From Stromatinia cepivora (Eukaryota; Ascomycota; Leotiomycetes; Helotiales; Sclerotiniaceae), in NCBI GenBank assembly GCA_014898415.1, contig RCTD01000009.1:1674001-1738000 (forward strand): a DNA stretch of 64,000 bases, written 5' to 3'. Below are positions 36,433 through 49,400 of the stretch, one piece after another; position 1 is the first letter of the stretch, and each line of letters opens with the position of its first letter. Position numbers and translations under genes: made by a program. The notes under the pieces are model-generated. The model ran no database searches. It had not been told where the DNA came from and was given only the letters and a program-made list of their open reading frames with translations.

Positions 36433-37099
36433 GGGTGCGATTGAAATGGCGAAAACTAATTTGATTCTAAGCCTATTTAAGTACGATCTACACCAAACAT
36501 CTAGAGTAAATTCTTTCAAAGAGAAACCAATCAAAACACTCGTAGCTTCGCTTATAACGATGGCTTTTAGTATCAATTTCAACGAATCAATGCACTCTGA
36601 TAATTCGAATGGTTTAATCCTAATCTGCTCTAACTGCTTACTCATAATCAGCCTTGTATATATATCACCTGATTTAATATCATATAATCCTTACATAATC
36701 CTTATATAATCCTTAATTGATTTCAATCATATACAGCTCAAAGTTATATAATAAGCAATGGAGGTTACATGTGATAATTTATAAAATTATCAAATAGAGT
36801 AAATATTGTTAATTTAGGTTGAAAGAAGCTATATTCTAGTTGATTATATTTAAAAGATAATAAATTGAAGTTGAAAAAGGATAATTAATAATTCAATATA
36901 TATCTCACGTGAGTGAGCATGTGATTTATTTTGACTTAGAGAGAAAAAAAATCTGAGTTTCAGAAGCCTCATACTACAAGGCTTTTAAGCCTCGTAGCCC
37001 CCCTTTGTAGATCCACAAAAATGTGGGCTATGAGTTGTTAAATTGGGCTTCCTTATTAGGTTTAGATCTGAATTAGTTTTCGCCATTTCAATCGCACCC
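36433..37099. mobile_element. Non-autonomous hAT-like DNA transposon (667 bp)
   Basis: The ends are perfect inverted repeats of 29 bp, beginning GGGTGCGATTGAAATGGCG, with weaker similarity for a further 10-15 bp. On both sides lies the same 8-bp sequence, AGATTATT (36425-36432 and 37100-37107), a target duplication of the length made by hAT transposases. The interior has no transposase frame; it is A+T-rich with a short G/C patch and a TTTTAAGCCT palindrome near 36980. The ends do not show the usual CAGGG/TAGGG of many hAT elements, so the superfamily rests on duplication length. Confidence 0.8.
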
Positions 37100-37107
37100 A
37101 GATTATT

Positions 37108-38566
37108 TGGCCATCAATCCAACCGAGGTTCCTGCAGTCAGCCTTGAGATCAACCCACCATTAGATGGATCTGGATCCTAGATGTCAATGTTTACCTACC
37201 ACTTGAAGGATTGCCAGTAAATATTTGAGCGAAATTTCGGACATGATGATTTCGATTGATGGTGGTATGCGTCTGCACTGGCGAACCTCATGTCTACACC
37301 AACTTACCAAGTTGCTGAATTCAACATGGAAAGAATAAAAGACAGGTCGATGTTAGACACAGCTCAATGCATGACGCTGTGGAATTAATCGATGTTTTAT
37401 CGCTTGTCAATACCAAGGATCGCTTGAATTGCCTTGAATGTCTCGATAAGTTTATACATGGTCGTGGAGATGTCAAATCGTCCGGAGGTTGAATTAACGT
37501 TAGATAATCGAAGAATAGTCAAGAAACACCTAGGGCCAATGGAGAACCTTATTAATTATCTTGTTTTGGTGATGGCTGGACGACCCCCTATTATTTGATA
37601 CCGTGCAATACATAAATATATATTGAGCAGCCCTGCATAAAAATAGAATAACTCGACCTCAATATCCTATCGAGTGCTGGATATCTCACAGTAATCAACA
37701 GTGATTTACCTTTTCATTGTGCGCTTCGTATCTGCTCGCTAATGAGTATCCGAGAGCCCCTCAAAAAGCGTGATGTAGAATGATATCAAGAGCACATGTT
37801 GTAGAGTATCGGGCGACTAGTTCAAAGTCGAGGTCGTTGAGGCTGTATTCGTAGAGGTCGAGGGAAGGTAGAGAGGAAGGGGCGGGAGGGAATCGTGAAG
37901 AAACAAGTATATTATATCGACAATTCGTCAATGGACGATGAGTTGTATTGATATGTCATCTGGAAGGAAGCAAATATGACTATACATTGTACCGAATGTA
38001 TTTAGACGCAATAACGAATGAATGGATTGTTGGGAGGAAAGGAAATGGGCACGGATATAGGTTAGTCTACTATTTCGTGAACTAGAGAGTATAATCGGAT
38101 AAATTATTTCATATTATATTATATCAATATAATATAGCATGTGAAGCGAGGATAGTTAAGTGTATTGATATGTATCTATCTATTGATATATCATCTTATA
38201 TTTAATTAAGGATGAACGAGTAGGAAAATAAAGACAAAAGGTACGGAAAACATCCGTCATCTCTTATCTTCTATCTTAGCGTCTTCTCATTCGCCAATTT
38301 CTTCAATTCTGGGGTAAATATGGAACATCTAACTTCAATCGGTGATAGCTCGTGTGCTTTTTATCATGAGCTTCTGAAGTTAACATCGAAGCTTCTTTTC
38401 CTCCGAGGTCATCCGTAATTCCAAAATCGAACCACCAAAACAATCACTTGGAACCCTTTTTACTTGAATCATCTCTCCTCTTAATCATTTCAAGTCGAAT
38501 TCAGGATTTAAGGACAAAAACATATTATAACGAATAGTACAATAGAACAAACGGAAAGGAATCAAA
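37108..38566. other. 1.46-kb gene-free region
   Basis: No gene was found. Towards 38.3-38.5 kb the sequence becomes pyrimidine-rich, fitting a promoter and 5' leader of the small gene at 38567. Confidence 0.5.
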
Positions 38567-38916
38567 ATGGCACCACCAGCACGAGCCCTTTTCTCGTACG
38601 TTTATCCCTCCATCCATTCCTTCTTTACCTCATGTATTCGATCTATGACTTAACGAACTCCTCGAGTGCTATAGCTATAAAATTATGCTAACTTTATATT
38701 CGCAGACGTCAGAGATTAATCCTCGGTGCCTTCCTCGGTGGCGGAGCTCTTTTCGTCAGTATGAAGTGGAAAGCAGTCATGCAAAGAAGTGAGGCCGCAA
38801 AGATCGCCGGATCAAAAAGGAATTTTGCGGTTGCTGCTGGAAGAAGTGGTGAGACTCTCCAATAATCCTGAATCTGTCATTAGTTACTGACTGGCGGTGA
38901 AGGTGGCGGTATTTGA
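38567..38916 (+). CDS. Small single-pass membrane protein, three exons (61 residues)
   Basis: Exons 38567-38595, 38706-38848 and 38903-38916 join in frame (donors GTACGT and GTGAGA; acceptors CGCAG and GAAG). The protein begins MAPPARALFSRQR and contains a short hydrophobic helix LILGAFLGGGALFVSM followed by a basic region MKWKAVMQRSEAAK, ending AAGRSGGGI. A basic N-terminus, one short helix and no acidic residues near the start resemble small inner-membrane mitochondrial proteins, but I do not recognise the family. It is too short and too spliced for a simple frame search. The clean phase agreement across two introns is the main evidence. Confidence 0.65.
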
Positions 38917-40908
38917 ACATCTGAATGGACTCAATTGGTACTGGACAAGATTATAAATTTGGACGAAATTGGTATACATGGGATGAATCGGATACGGCAT
39001 GGCAACTATGATAGATGATAAGCATACACATACAAATAGGCTGCATACTCAAGTGCATTGAATTTACGATAAACCAGAGGAGACATGATTATGGGCGTTT
39101 GGGGATATTCTGGTGACGAAGAAGGAACGAGACGGAAGAAACATGCTTCTCATGGGATAATAAAATCACTCTTTTACTCTCAATCATAGTTTTTGGCTGG
39201 GTGCTGATAATGATGGGGACATTGAACCATTCTCAGATTCCGTTTCTTTCCGTGACTCCACTCATGGTCTTTTACCCGGAATCTGTGTATCATCGCAAAG
39301 GGGAACCCATACAACGCAAGTGAGAGATGAGAACGGTTCAGTGGATACTAACCGAAGAGCTGAAGTATAATCGTGGATATCTACAAAGCTTGGCCATGTG
39401 GATCTTACTTTGGTCCAAAGGGGGATACAGTCAGTTATGCGGGGTTATACATTGAAGTTCATTCCAGCTCCAGAGAGTCATTACCTCAATTCAAATACAC
39501 TGGTTCTTCGAAGATTATTTTCTAGTTACACCACGTAGATACTATGCAATCTTTTAGATGCGGGTATTACCTGAGACCTAAGGTCTGGAAATATTAATGT
39601 GGTAACAGCTGTTCACATTGGATTGGTGTTTGTTACCTTTTAACTGATGCTTGAAAGGGTTAGCCAGTCTGACCTAATAGTCATCACCATACCCATATCA
39701 TCCGGGAGACGATGATTGACAAAATCAATTCAACCCCATCTCCCGACTGGCCACTTCACAGCACAGCAAAGCCTCTGAGATACGAAGATTGTCTCACGGA
39801 ATTCTGCACTGATCTCGAATATAATAACATTCGAGGAGTTTTTGAAATAGCCACTGAGTGGGCAATCTAGGGAGTGGGCCACAGGATTGGAGGTATAGGA
39901 TGAGAATTAATGGAGCACATCAGGCTTCGGCATAACGATATAATGGAATATGCTATGAAGTACCACCCGATAACCATTGGTCTGCTTCCAAGGATGATGA
40001 GGATGGAGAAAGTAGCTTGCTTTCATTGGATGGGAATAGAGCGAGATTGTTTCAAGCACAAGATGAAGGTCCTTCATCCTCAGATAACCAAGGCAGTTAA
40101 TTGTCTGTAGTGCGAGATCTCTATCTTTTCAGGTAGCAGATAATAGACTAGAGAATTTATCAATAAAGAAGGCAGGCAGGATGTTTTAGGGAGATTACGA
40201 TGTAAGTGGTCTCATATGTATCAGTAACAAGCAGTTGGCGTTGCTAGATTTTCAGAATAGCTAGATATAGTAATAAAGATATTTACTAGATGATTGTATG
40301 AATTATTAAATATTTAGTAAGAATTCACAATTTCAAAGACTTGGTCACCTTCGAGGATAGTTTAATCTTGTCCAATGCCCAATATTCACGCTCGCTAGGT
40401 AAAATTTCTTGTGATACACCTCATTATACATATATCATGCTTCTTGTAGATCAAATACACAAGTCCTAGTACACCATTTTCCTGGTATCTTTCACTTTGA
40501 GACAAGGACATTAACTAGAATATCATATGATGTAGTTGGATATACTAAACTCTAGTCTTAGCTCTAGTAGTCGACTAGAACACATAACCCCCTTCAGATC
40601 CTTCTGGGTTATTTGCTAAGATAATTCATCTTTTATCTGTGGGGAAAAATTCTTCCTTAGTTTATGAATATTTCGTCATTGTCTTGTGACTTCATACAAA
40701 CAAATTATTGGTAAATCGTATTCTTCATTCGACCAACTAAGATTTTCTCTTGAGCAAGAATCTCTAGAGTCTACACTTCGATTCCCTGGCTTGCATCCTC
40801 TCGAGCAAAATACTTGGATAAAAAGATTCAAGGTACATCGTCGTCATCATTCGTATGAGATAGCTACGAGGGAATTCATAATTTTCGCTGTAGATCGAGT
40901 TAATCATC
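38917..40908. other. 2-kb stretch without a supportable gene
   Basis: Short frames such as 39910-40110 have no domain. The first few hundred bases should be the 3' UTR of the small membrane-protein gene, and the last few hundred the leader of the F-box gene, in which a frame at 40686-41222 overlaps the gene in another phase and is a shadow. Confidence 0.45.
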
Positions 40909-42198
40909 ATGGATTTTATCAAGACAAAGATCAAGAAGTTGAAAGATGCAAAGGCGAGAAGAAAGAGAAAGATTCCTTCGGTCGAACATCTAGTCGGAAA
41001 AGGTTATTATTCATATCAGCGGATTCCAAATCCCAAAGAGTTCAGTCTAGTTTTATCCAACTCACCCCAACGACCCGTTGCCCTCTCCTCATCAACACTA
41101 TCCAGTTTGCCCAAAGAAATTATCCAAAACATCTTATCATACCTACCAGCAGCATCCGCAGGATGTTTTTCCATCTCTTGCTTGCAAATTTTACAACTTG
41201 TCGGAAATGGATACATGAATAACGTACTCCGCGAAGATGCAAATCTTCTCGCCTTCGTAGCACTCTGGGCAAAAGATCTTCGCTCTCAGGAATTTTGTAC
41301 TTATTGCAAAAGTCTTTACAAAAAACGTACGGTGAGATACTACTTACATCGCGACGTACTCCAAGACTATTGCGAACTTGAATGTCGGAGGATCGAGTGC
41401 AGACGCTTTGCTAGGGATTTTATCGATTATAAACGGTCGTTTCCTATGAGTGGTTCTGTCATGATAGATTTTATGCATCAAGTGGGAGTCAACAACGATC
41501 TACTCACCAAAACAACTTACCCCGTCCCAATGGGCCATCTGAGGAAATGCTGTAGTGGCAATTATATAAATCATTTGCGAGGAGATGTTGCAGTTGTGGC
41601 GGACTGTATGATTTTTCGTCTTCAGGATACATATCTCAATATTAATCCTAGGAGCGGATACAAAACCATGTTCCAAACCTGTCGCCACATTCAAGTACAG
41701 GTCAATACCAATTCAATCCATGTATTTCAGTATGGCAGCGCCGATGGAAATTGTTGGGGTACGAGGGAATTCCGAATAGCGGATAAAGATGCAAGAGAAA
41801 GCTCAGGATCCTTCAAATGTCCAGCTAGGAATTGCGATGATGAATATCATATTCAATTTGAGCGCCATATTGAGCAGGGCATCCTAGTATCACTCACAAG
41901 GCGGATTAAGCTTGGAACTACATTAGATGATAAGAGATGGAAAGAATTTTTCCATGTTAGAACGGCAATCGATGAGTCGGATCATACGTCACGTCTTGTA
42001 TTGACTACTGGACGCGAAAGTGCGATGCAACATTCGTTAGCTGATACATTTTATTATATCGAGAGGTACTCGCTTTCGGCATCGGCAATTAGGAATGTTT
42101 TGTTTATAGCGCAGAGAAAAATCTTGGAGAAGCCAACGCGTTATGGCTTTTTGGGATTTAGAGAAATTGTCCCGAATTCGAAATTACAGACCAGCTAG
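40909..42198 (+). CDS. F-box domain protein
   Basis: Intronless, 429 residues. A basic N-terminus (KTKIKKLKDAKARRKRK) is followed at about 65-100 by an F-box pattern LSSLPKEIIQNILSYLPAASAGCFSISC, which recruits substrates to SCF ubiquitin ligases through Skp1. The remainder has several Cys pairs (CTYCKSLYK; CELECRRIECRR), so a small zinc-binding site is possible. No LRR, WD40 or Kelch repeats can be seen, so the substrate is unknown. This is one of the many fungal F-box proteins with an unclassified C-terminus. Confidence 0.75.
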   Translation: MDFIKTKIKKLKDAKARRKRKIPSVEHLVGKGYYSYQRIPNPKEFSLVLSNSPQRPVALSSSTLSSLPKEIIQNILSYLPAASAGCFSISCLQILQLVGNGYMNNVLREDANLLAFVALWAKDLRSQEFCTYCKSLYKKRTVRYYLHRDVLQDYCELECRRIECRRFARDFIDYKRSFPMSGSVMIDFMHQVGVNNDLLTKTTYPVPMGHLRKCCSGNYINHLRGDVAVVADCMIFRLQDTYLNINPRSGYKTMFQTCRHIQVQVNTNSIHVFQYGSADGNCWGTREFRIADKDARESSGSFKCPARNCDDEYHIQFERHIEQGILVSLTRRIKLGTTLDDKRWKEFFHVRTAIDESDHTSRLVLTTGRESAMQHSLADTFYYIERYSLSASAIRNVLFIAQRKILEKPTRYGFLGFREIVPNSKLQTS

Positions 42199-42470
42199 AC
42201 ATATGCCTAGAAGTAGTCATTGAAGGCAAAATGGAAGTATACAAGGGCAACCGGAGTCACGAGTATAATAGTGATATTATTGGGAAATAGAGGCAGCAAC
42301 GCCGGGATGGCAAGACATGGAACGGGTCATGTCCGTTAAAAAAAGCTACCCCTCGAATATGCGAAAACAGAAAAAGAACTAAACACTCAACGCCTAACAT
42401 TTGCTGGACGACACGTAAAACGGTGAGAGGTGTGCAGAATGTTCTGTGGCCTTCCATGCAAATTACACCA

Positions 42471-44312
42471 TCACACAGATACCTTTGCCTTCCTGAATTT
42501 CACCCTACAAGGAAATCCATCCGCCGGATGAGCAGCCCCACCATCAACCTGATATGCTCGCTCCCCATCCACTTCCTTCACACCCTTCTTACTCCCAAAT
42601 TTCTCGTCCCATTCTCCATACGCATCTCGTACATCCAACTCCCTCACCACCATCGCCAATATAATCTTCAACTCCATCATTACCAAAGCCTGACCGATAC
42701 AATTCCTCGGTCCCAGCTCAAAAGGTCTCCATGCGCCCTTTATATCACAATACAATTCATCCCCCGGTTGCGCAAGCCATCTTTCGGGTAAGAATTCTTT
42801 GGGACGAACCCAGTATTTTGCATCATGTTGGATTGGCAAGTGGAGCATATACACCATGCAATTTTCGGTCGGATATGTATTTCCTTCCTCGTCAACTAAA
42901 TCTACACCTTTCATTCCCTGTCGAATACTTGATGCGGGTGGGAAAAGACGAAGGGTTTCTTTGATGACGGCGGTTGTGTATGGTAATTGGTTTAGCAGGG
43001 TTGAATTCTCTTTGATGAGTTCAGGAACAGTTGTGATATCAGTACCGAATACTGAATCGTGTTCTTGAATGAGTTTTTCAAGAGCGGATGGATTTTTTGA
43101 TAGGAGATAGTAACACCAGGATATGGCGCTACCAGTTGAATCATGGCCGGCGAAAAGGAGGAGTCGGATATTGCGGGTGGCGATAGTGCGGAACTTTTGA
43201 TCGAGGTTGGTTGTGTTGCGTTGAGCTGGATCAGCCATATAATCTTCGATAACCAAATCAATAATTGATTGAAAAGTTTCTGATTTCTCATTTGGATGTC
43301 CATTTGCTTCGGAATTTTTAAAGAGTTTGTAATTCTCAAAACGCTTGTCGAGCTCTTCATTGATATATGCATCCATTTTTCGACCATTGAGCCACTCTTT
43401 AATAGGACGCACAAAATTGAGCCATTGAAGAATATTTACTTCTTGATTTGTGAGTTTGCTTTTGATTTGATTCAACATAGCATCTGCAAGAGGATTATAT
43501 CCTTTCTGTGCGTTTAACTTTGCATTCCTAGATTATATTAGTTTGTCAACGCTCACCAATCCCGCTCGCTTCCCCTATTATCTACCCCTCCTATTACATG
43601 CATCCCGCCATTTCATGCGATGTAGAGGACGTAAGAAATTAACTCACAAAGCAGTATTCCCAATCAAATCAATCATAAACCTCAAATTAATCCCATCTAA
43701 TTCAATCATCTCCCCATTTCTCGCCTTCTCTCTCAATCCCGACGTATAGATTCCGACCTCATCTACAATACCAGGCACCAAACCCATCAAATACTTATTA
43801 CTAAATCCTCTAGCAAACAAATCCCTCAAATCTTTCCACTCATCGTACTCCGCATCAAACATACTAATACCACCCGTGATACTCCAAAACCATGTTCTGA
43901 GAGCATCAGGCTTGCGACATGATACCGGAGTAGATTGGACAACTTGATTTGCGAGGAACGGAGAAGTGATGACTAGAAAGGGGGCAGCGAAAGGGTAAAG
44001 ATCGAGGTAGAAGGCGCCATTGCGGGAATATTGACGGGCGAGCGCGGCGAAGAAATATACTTTGAGAGCATCTGTTGGTAAACCTTTCATGGCATTGGAT
44101 AGCTCGATGAGATGACCAGCGACAAAATTGTGGGGTGGTATTGGCTGACGAAATGTTAACGGAGCTGATCACGTTTGGGGAAGAAGAAAACTTACCAAAC
44201 CCTGAGCTCTCAACTTAGTGAAGAAGTTCCGGGCAGTAACTAGTTTGGGTAGAAGCCATAGTATGAGGGTGAAAAAGGATAACAAAATCGTCGTCCACAG
44301 GAAGTCCATCAT
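42471..44312 (-). CDS. Cytochrome P450 monooxygenase
   Basis: Three exons, 44312-44196, 44144-43648 and 43527-42471, give 556 residues, all phases consistent. Seen: an N-terminal membrane anchor (LWTTILLSFFTLILWLLP); a proline-containing hinge PIPPHNFVAG; I-helix oxygen-binding motif AGHDST at about 331-336; ExxR (KETLR) at about 395-398; the PERW segment; and the haem loop FELGPRNCIG with the cysteine ligand at about 481. It is an ER-bound haem-thiolate oxidase. The CYP family and substrate cannot be told from sequence alone. There is no polyketide synthase, NRPS or terpene gene nearby, so membership of a secondary-metabolite cluster is not supported by this window. Confidence 0.94.
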
Positions 44313-44777
44313 GTGTTTTCTCCGCGGTGGTGGTGAACGAAAAAGAGGTTATGGTATTCTAGGCCGTATTAACTACCATCAATGAATCCACGTTGGAAAA
44401 TATATCCTCTTCCCGTTATCTCAGAAATGTCGTCGCCAGGAAATTGCGGATCTAGCACGTACCCGATGCTGATCTGCTACAACTAAAATTAACCTTGACT
44501 ACTTACCCGGTAAGACAGGCTTATTTACGGAGGAGTCATTTAGTGGGTCAAAGTAATAATTGACTCGACTCACTGATCGGTAAAGTTTTGTCCGTCAAAT
44601 AAGAAAATCATAAGGAGAGAGTAAAAATGTTTTTTATCGTCTCTGGTTTGAGAGAACTCCGACGGGATGATTAAGACATTCAAAATTAATAAGTGTGTCT
44701 CTAGTTTCGTTCTTGCCTCAAGTCGAAGCTTTTTTACTTCTCGCGGCTAGTATGCATCATTAAATCAGATCTCGGAA
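44313..44777. promoter_or_regulatory. Upstream region of the P450 gene
   Basis: 465 bp between the divergent P450 and the small Cys-rich gene remnant. It should contain the P450 promoter. No clear TATA box or repeat is seen. Confidence 0.4.
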
Positions 44778-45163
44778 ATGCTGTCAGCGAACTCATCACT
44801 ACGCTCCAGAAAAATGCTGCAAAGCACCGCTATGCCTGAAATCATGGTAACATTCATTATCCTAATGTTACTCTTTCTATCCAGCAATATCCTCATGAAA
44901 TCGTCTGGTCCAAGTTAACCAGCTACATCTGCCGAAGCACTTACAGAGCAAGCGGTGTTAAAATCGGTGCTTGGTTAGAACAGTAAGATCTCCTTATCTA
45001 TTCCTCTTTAGCAACACACAAAATTAACATTTTATCCAAGGGAACAAACTGTGATCCTGACTGGTGGAATGCTTATGCATCAGATGCCATCGATAAATGG
45101 GGTTTCTGCAAAACTTTAAGTGCAAAATGTGATCCAGTTCTTGAGGCTTGTTGCGCTTCATAA
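44778..45163 (+). pseudogene. Small Cys-rich protein gene, apparently frame-broken
   Basis: Three pieces separated by intron-like sequences: 44778-44846, 44885-44982 and 45041-45163. The last reads GTNCDPDWWNAYASDAIDK and on to KCDPVLEACCAS, then stop: a short, cysteine-containing C-terminus like that of secreted fungal peptides. The middle piece contains a single Cys (YICRSTY). The second junction (donor GTAAGA, acceptor CCAAG) would require a one-base phase change, so the frame breaks. No signal peptide is visible at the putative start. It may be a decayed effector-like gene, or a model I have wrong. Confidence 0.3.
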
Positions 45164-45723
45164 ATCACTACCACTGCAATTGGGAGCTACTGCTTGATGC
45201 TGGTGTTATTATACCAATAATCAATGGATCCTGTTGTTAGATAGTATTCGGTGGATGATTGTAGACAAAGTAGTTATGTTACATGTTTATATAAATGAAG
45301 GGATACATGCATATTAATCGTGACTGTGATGGTTATGAGCTAGTCATCGCTATCTTCCCCAATACTCTCCCTTTACCCCTCATCGCTTAGGTTAAATTTC
45401 TGCTCTACCTAAGTCTTACACTTCCCCTGGTCCATTAGACATTTCTGAATTTCTTGTATTAATCAATTTAAATACATAAGTACCTATCTGCACGTCTTAT
45501 CTGAGCTATTCCAAACCTGACAATAACTAACACAGTGACACCCGACCATCAAAACAGTCAGTCCACAATATCCCGCTTCCCCGTCGTGTCACATATTCTT
45601 CATATATATCAATCCAACCCTATCCCAATCAACGCATACATAGAAAATCTATCTCAGCTAACATCAATCAATCCTCAAAACCTATCTTATCTAACTCAAA
45701 TATCCCAAAATCCATCAGATAAA

Positions 45724-46287
45724 ATGGAAGCTACATGTCTCTGCGGCGCCATAACCGTCACAATCAACGACTCGGAACTATTTTCTCGTCCAGGAGGTCA
45801 TTTGTGTCATTGTCAGAATTGTAAAAAGACTGCTTCTTCTGGTATGTCAAATTTTCTATATTGATAAGATGGTACTGAAAATGAGACTAGCATTTGGAAG
45901 TAACTTCATAATCGAGAGTGAGAAAGTGACGATTAAAGGGAGAGAAAATTTGAGCGTGTATGAGGATTATGCTACCACGAGTGGAAAATGCGTTAGGTAT
46001 TTTTGTAAAACTTGTGGAAAGTAAGTTTTTCATTCTGTTTCCAATATGCGTCTCTCCTTTTGTATACATCTGTGTGCATGAAGTTCCTATCCCCAGGCCA
46101 GATTATGAATGAAACCACTAACAAAAATAACAGCCCAATTCAATCAATAGCAGAAGCATACCCTGGGAAGACAATTCTAAAAGTGGGTATTTTCGAAAAA
46201 GTCATGGTGCCGGAATCGGAAAGTTTTGTGAAGGACAGACATTCATGGCTTTCAGTGATAGAAGGAGCGACACAATTCAAGTCGTAG
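45724..46287 (+). CDS. GFA/CENP-V family zinc-binding protein
   Basis: Exons 45724-45841, 45891-46020 and 46134-46287 give 133 residues. The pattern is that of the glutathione-dependent formaldehyde-activating (GFA/CENP-V) fold: CLCGAI near the start, CHCQNCKKTASS after it, and YFCKTCGK in exon 2, the cysteine pairs that bind structural zinc. Several family members act on glutathione adducts, others have no known activity, so the reaction is not assigned. The start at 45724 gives MEATCLCGAI, the typical short N-terminus; the open frame upstream lacks an ATG. It is convergent with PRP22, 205 bp apart. Confidence 0.85.
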
Positions 46288-46492
46288 AGCGGTGGAGAGA
46301 AGATGTGACACTGCGTTGTTGTTTATGATTATTTGGGATGAAAGTATATTGCCATGGGTTACAGACAATGAATGGAGATAACAAGCCCTCGTGAGGTATC
46401 AAAATTATTCCATTATATCGCTGCGTTTTTATCTAGGCTAATGACAACCATAAAATATCCCATATTGTACAACCAATACACAAGCCCAGGCC

Positions 46493-49400
46493 TTAACCCC
46501 AAGTTCCACCTCCACCTCCCCTTCCTTGCCTCTTTTGCGCACTCAATCTCCAATCATCCTCTGCAGCAAATTTATTATAAAGAGGTTGAATTCTCTCTGC
46601 CTTCTTTCTCTTTGACAATTTCCCTGCATCTGCCACCTTGAAGAAACTTGGTGCCGCACTCACCAACCACTTAGGATCAATACTTGTTGTGCAATGCATG
46701 TATTCTTTCGTCGTCATCACAAGAGTATGGTAAATTACCCACTCGGCTTGTTTCCCGAAAAGAGCGGACGAAGGATGTAGGTAAACAGGTGTGCCTTCTA
46801 TTAGAGTTTTGTATCCTTCCTGAGGATCCTTTCGAGCAGAATTTCGGAAGAATCCGGAGCAAAGTGCTTGTCGGACCTTATCTGTGTTACGACCACAGGA
46901 TACAATAGGATGTTTGTATCGTTCCATGATCTTCAATAATTGATCGCGTACATCTTTTGCACGTTTCATACTTCGTGCCTGAATGAAATTTTCGAAACAC
47001 CATGTGCTTGCGAATTTGTTTTGCTTCCAACTATTGTAGACATTCAGAAGGGTAAGATGATCACCGTGAGGATCATGAAATTTAGCCTTCTTCTGATCGG
47101 CCTGAGCTTGTTTTTCCTTTGGTCGATAAAAGATAGTTGGGATAGAAATCATAGCAACAATACTAAGCAGTTCATCTGAGCAACCGAGATCTACTGCTGC
47201 AATGAGAACTTTCGAGAGAGACGGCTCCATAGGAAAATCAGCCATCTTACGACCCAAACGAGTGAGGAGACCTTCATCATCCAACGCTGAAAGTGCATAT
47301 AATTCTTCCAAGGCTGTCAACATAGTATTTGTTGGAGGTGGATCCATGAAATCAAAATGCAATAAATCGTTGATGCCCATAGCCTTCAACATCAAAATAG
47401 TCGTAGATAAATTCTGCCTCTGAATTTCCGGTATACTAGTGGGTAACATCTCAGACTGGAAAGCGGCTTCTGTGTAAAGGCGGAAACATTTTCCAGGACC
47501 TGTTCTTCCAGCACGCCCAGCACGTTGTTTGGCCTGTGCTTGGGAAATGGGTGTAACTATCAACGAATCCATACCGAGCTTTGGGTCGTAAGCATTTTGC
47601 TTGACGAATCCTGGATCAATAACATAATAGATGTGATCGATAGTAATAGAAGTTTCGGCGATATTGGTAGCAATTACCACCTTTCGAGCGCCAGGGGGTG
47701 CAGGGTCGAAGATTTTACTCTGCAATTCTGTGGGCAGCGAGGCATAGACGGGAAGAATGATTAACTCGGGAACACTTGGGCCAAGTGCTTTCATACGTTC
47801 GTAAAGGATTTCGCAAGAAGTGTCAATCTCCTCACTACCAGTCAAGAACAGTAAGATATCTCCTGGAGGTTCTGTCAAATGAATTTGCATAACCGTAACC
47901 AGAGCCGCATCAAGATAATCAGATTCTGGCTCTCTTGAGTACATGACCTCCACAGGAAATGTTCGACCAGGAATAGAGAAAATGGGGCATTCGTTAAAAT
48001 ACGACGAAAATTTATCAGCATCAAGAGTAGCAGATGTGACAATAATCTTCAAATCTGGCCGACGTTTGATCGTTTTCTTCAGTAATGCAAAAAGAACATC
48101 TGTAGAGATAGTACGTTCGTGGGCCTCGTCCAACATGATGACCGAATATCGCTTCAAATCAGGATCCATCAATACTTCTCTTTGTAACATTCCGTCTGTC
48201 ATGTACTTGATCTTCGTGGCTGGACTAGTACAATCTTCGAATCGAATAGTGTATCCAACCTCTTGACCGAGCTCGCATCCAACTTCTTCTGCTACACGCT
48301 TTGCAACTGACATAGCAGCAACACGACGAGGTTGGGTACAACCAATTATGCCATCGTTAGCAAATCCCGCCTCCGCCAAATACTGGGTTAATTGTGTCGT
48401 CTTTCCCGAACCAGTATCACCAACCACGATCAAGAGTTGATTCTCATGAACAGCCTTAATCAGCTCAGACCGGAACCTGAAGACTGGAAGTGACTCTCTT
48501 TGGTCTTTGATGGACATATCCGTGCGGCGACCTAGAGGTTCATTCTTACTCTGAGTCGCCTTCTTCCAGGCAGGTACAATGTCAGTAGGTGCCTGTTGTT
48601 TCACAGTTCTAAGATCACTGGCAAACTGCCTCTGGTCTGGGTTTACCATCGGGTCATTCCATTGTGCGGAGAGATCAACCTTCGCTCCATCTTCCGTGGC
48701 TTTGTCCTGAGCTTCTTGTTGTTTCAACTCTCTTCGGTCTTTGGCTAGAGTCGTACCTGCCATAGCAGCGCGATTAAGTGAACCATCAGGAGCTTTCACG
48801 ACTCTGATGGGCGATAACTCCAATGATTGCTTCGTTTGTCCAGTTAAGAAAGGAGGCTCTTCTTCCCGAATCTCGATATCAACGTCTTCTTCGAGCTCCA
48901 TTTCCCCTTCACCGTTCAATGTCGCATTATAATCCTCGTCTAGATCCGGATAATCCGATGCTTTCACCACGCCGGATGCGATCAATTGTCGAATCTCCCA
49001 TCTTTCAGGAGATGTCATTCTCTTCTTGTTCTTCCTCGAATTCCGCGACATTTCTCCTTCGAAAACCGGTACAGGCTCATCAATCAAACCATACTCGTTC
49101 TTACCACCAAGAGGAGCACTATTAGCTCCAGATTGTATCCTGTCTTGGGGAGACAAATCCTCTCCAGTTTCTTGGTCAACATCCTTCATCGAAAGTCCAA
49201 TTCTGTTACCCTCGAGTTTAATGACTTTGACCTTCACAGGCTGGTTTCGCGAAACTAGATCCGATGGATGATTTACCCGTTGCCCTTCCACTAATGCAGA
49301 AACATGCACAAGTCCATCGACCTTTCCTTTTACACCGTGTATATTAACGAAAGCTCCAAAATCCTTCACACCAGTGACATGACCATCATAAATCTTATAT

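Noticed and set aside
39910..40110. A 66-codon frame in the 2-kb gap
   Set aside because: Short, no family features, A+T-rich composition.
42471..44312. Secondary-metabolite cluster around the P450
   Set aside because: No backbone enzyme, transporter or cluster regulator among the neighbours; a lone P450 is not a cluster.
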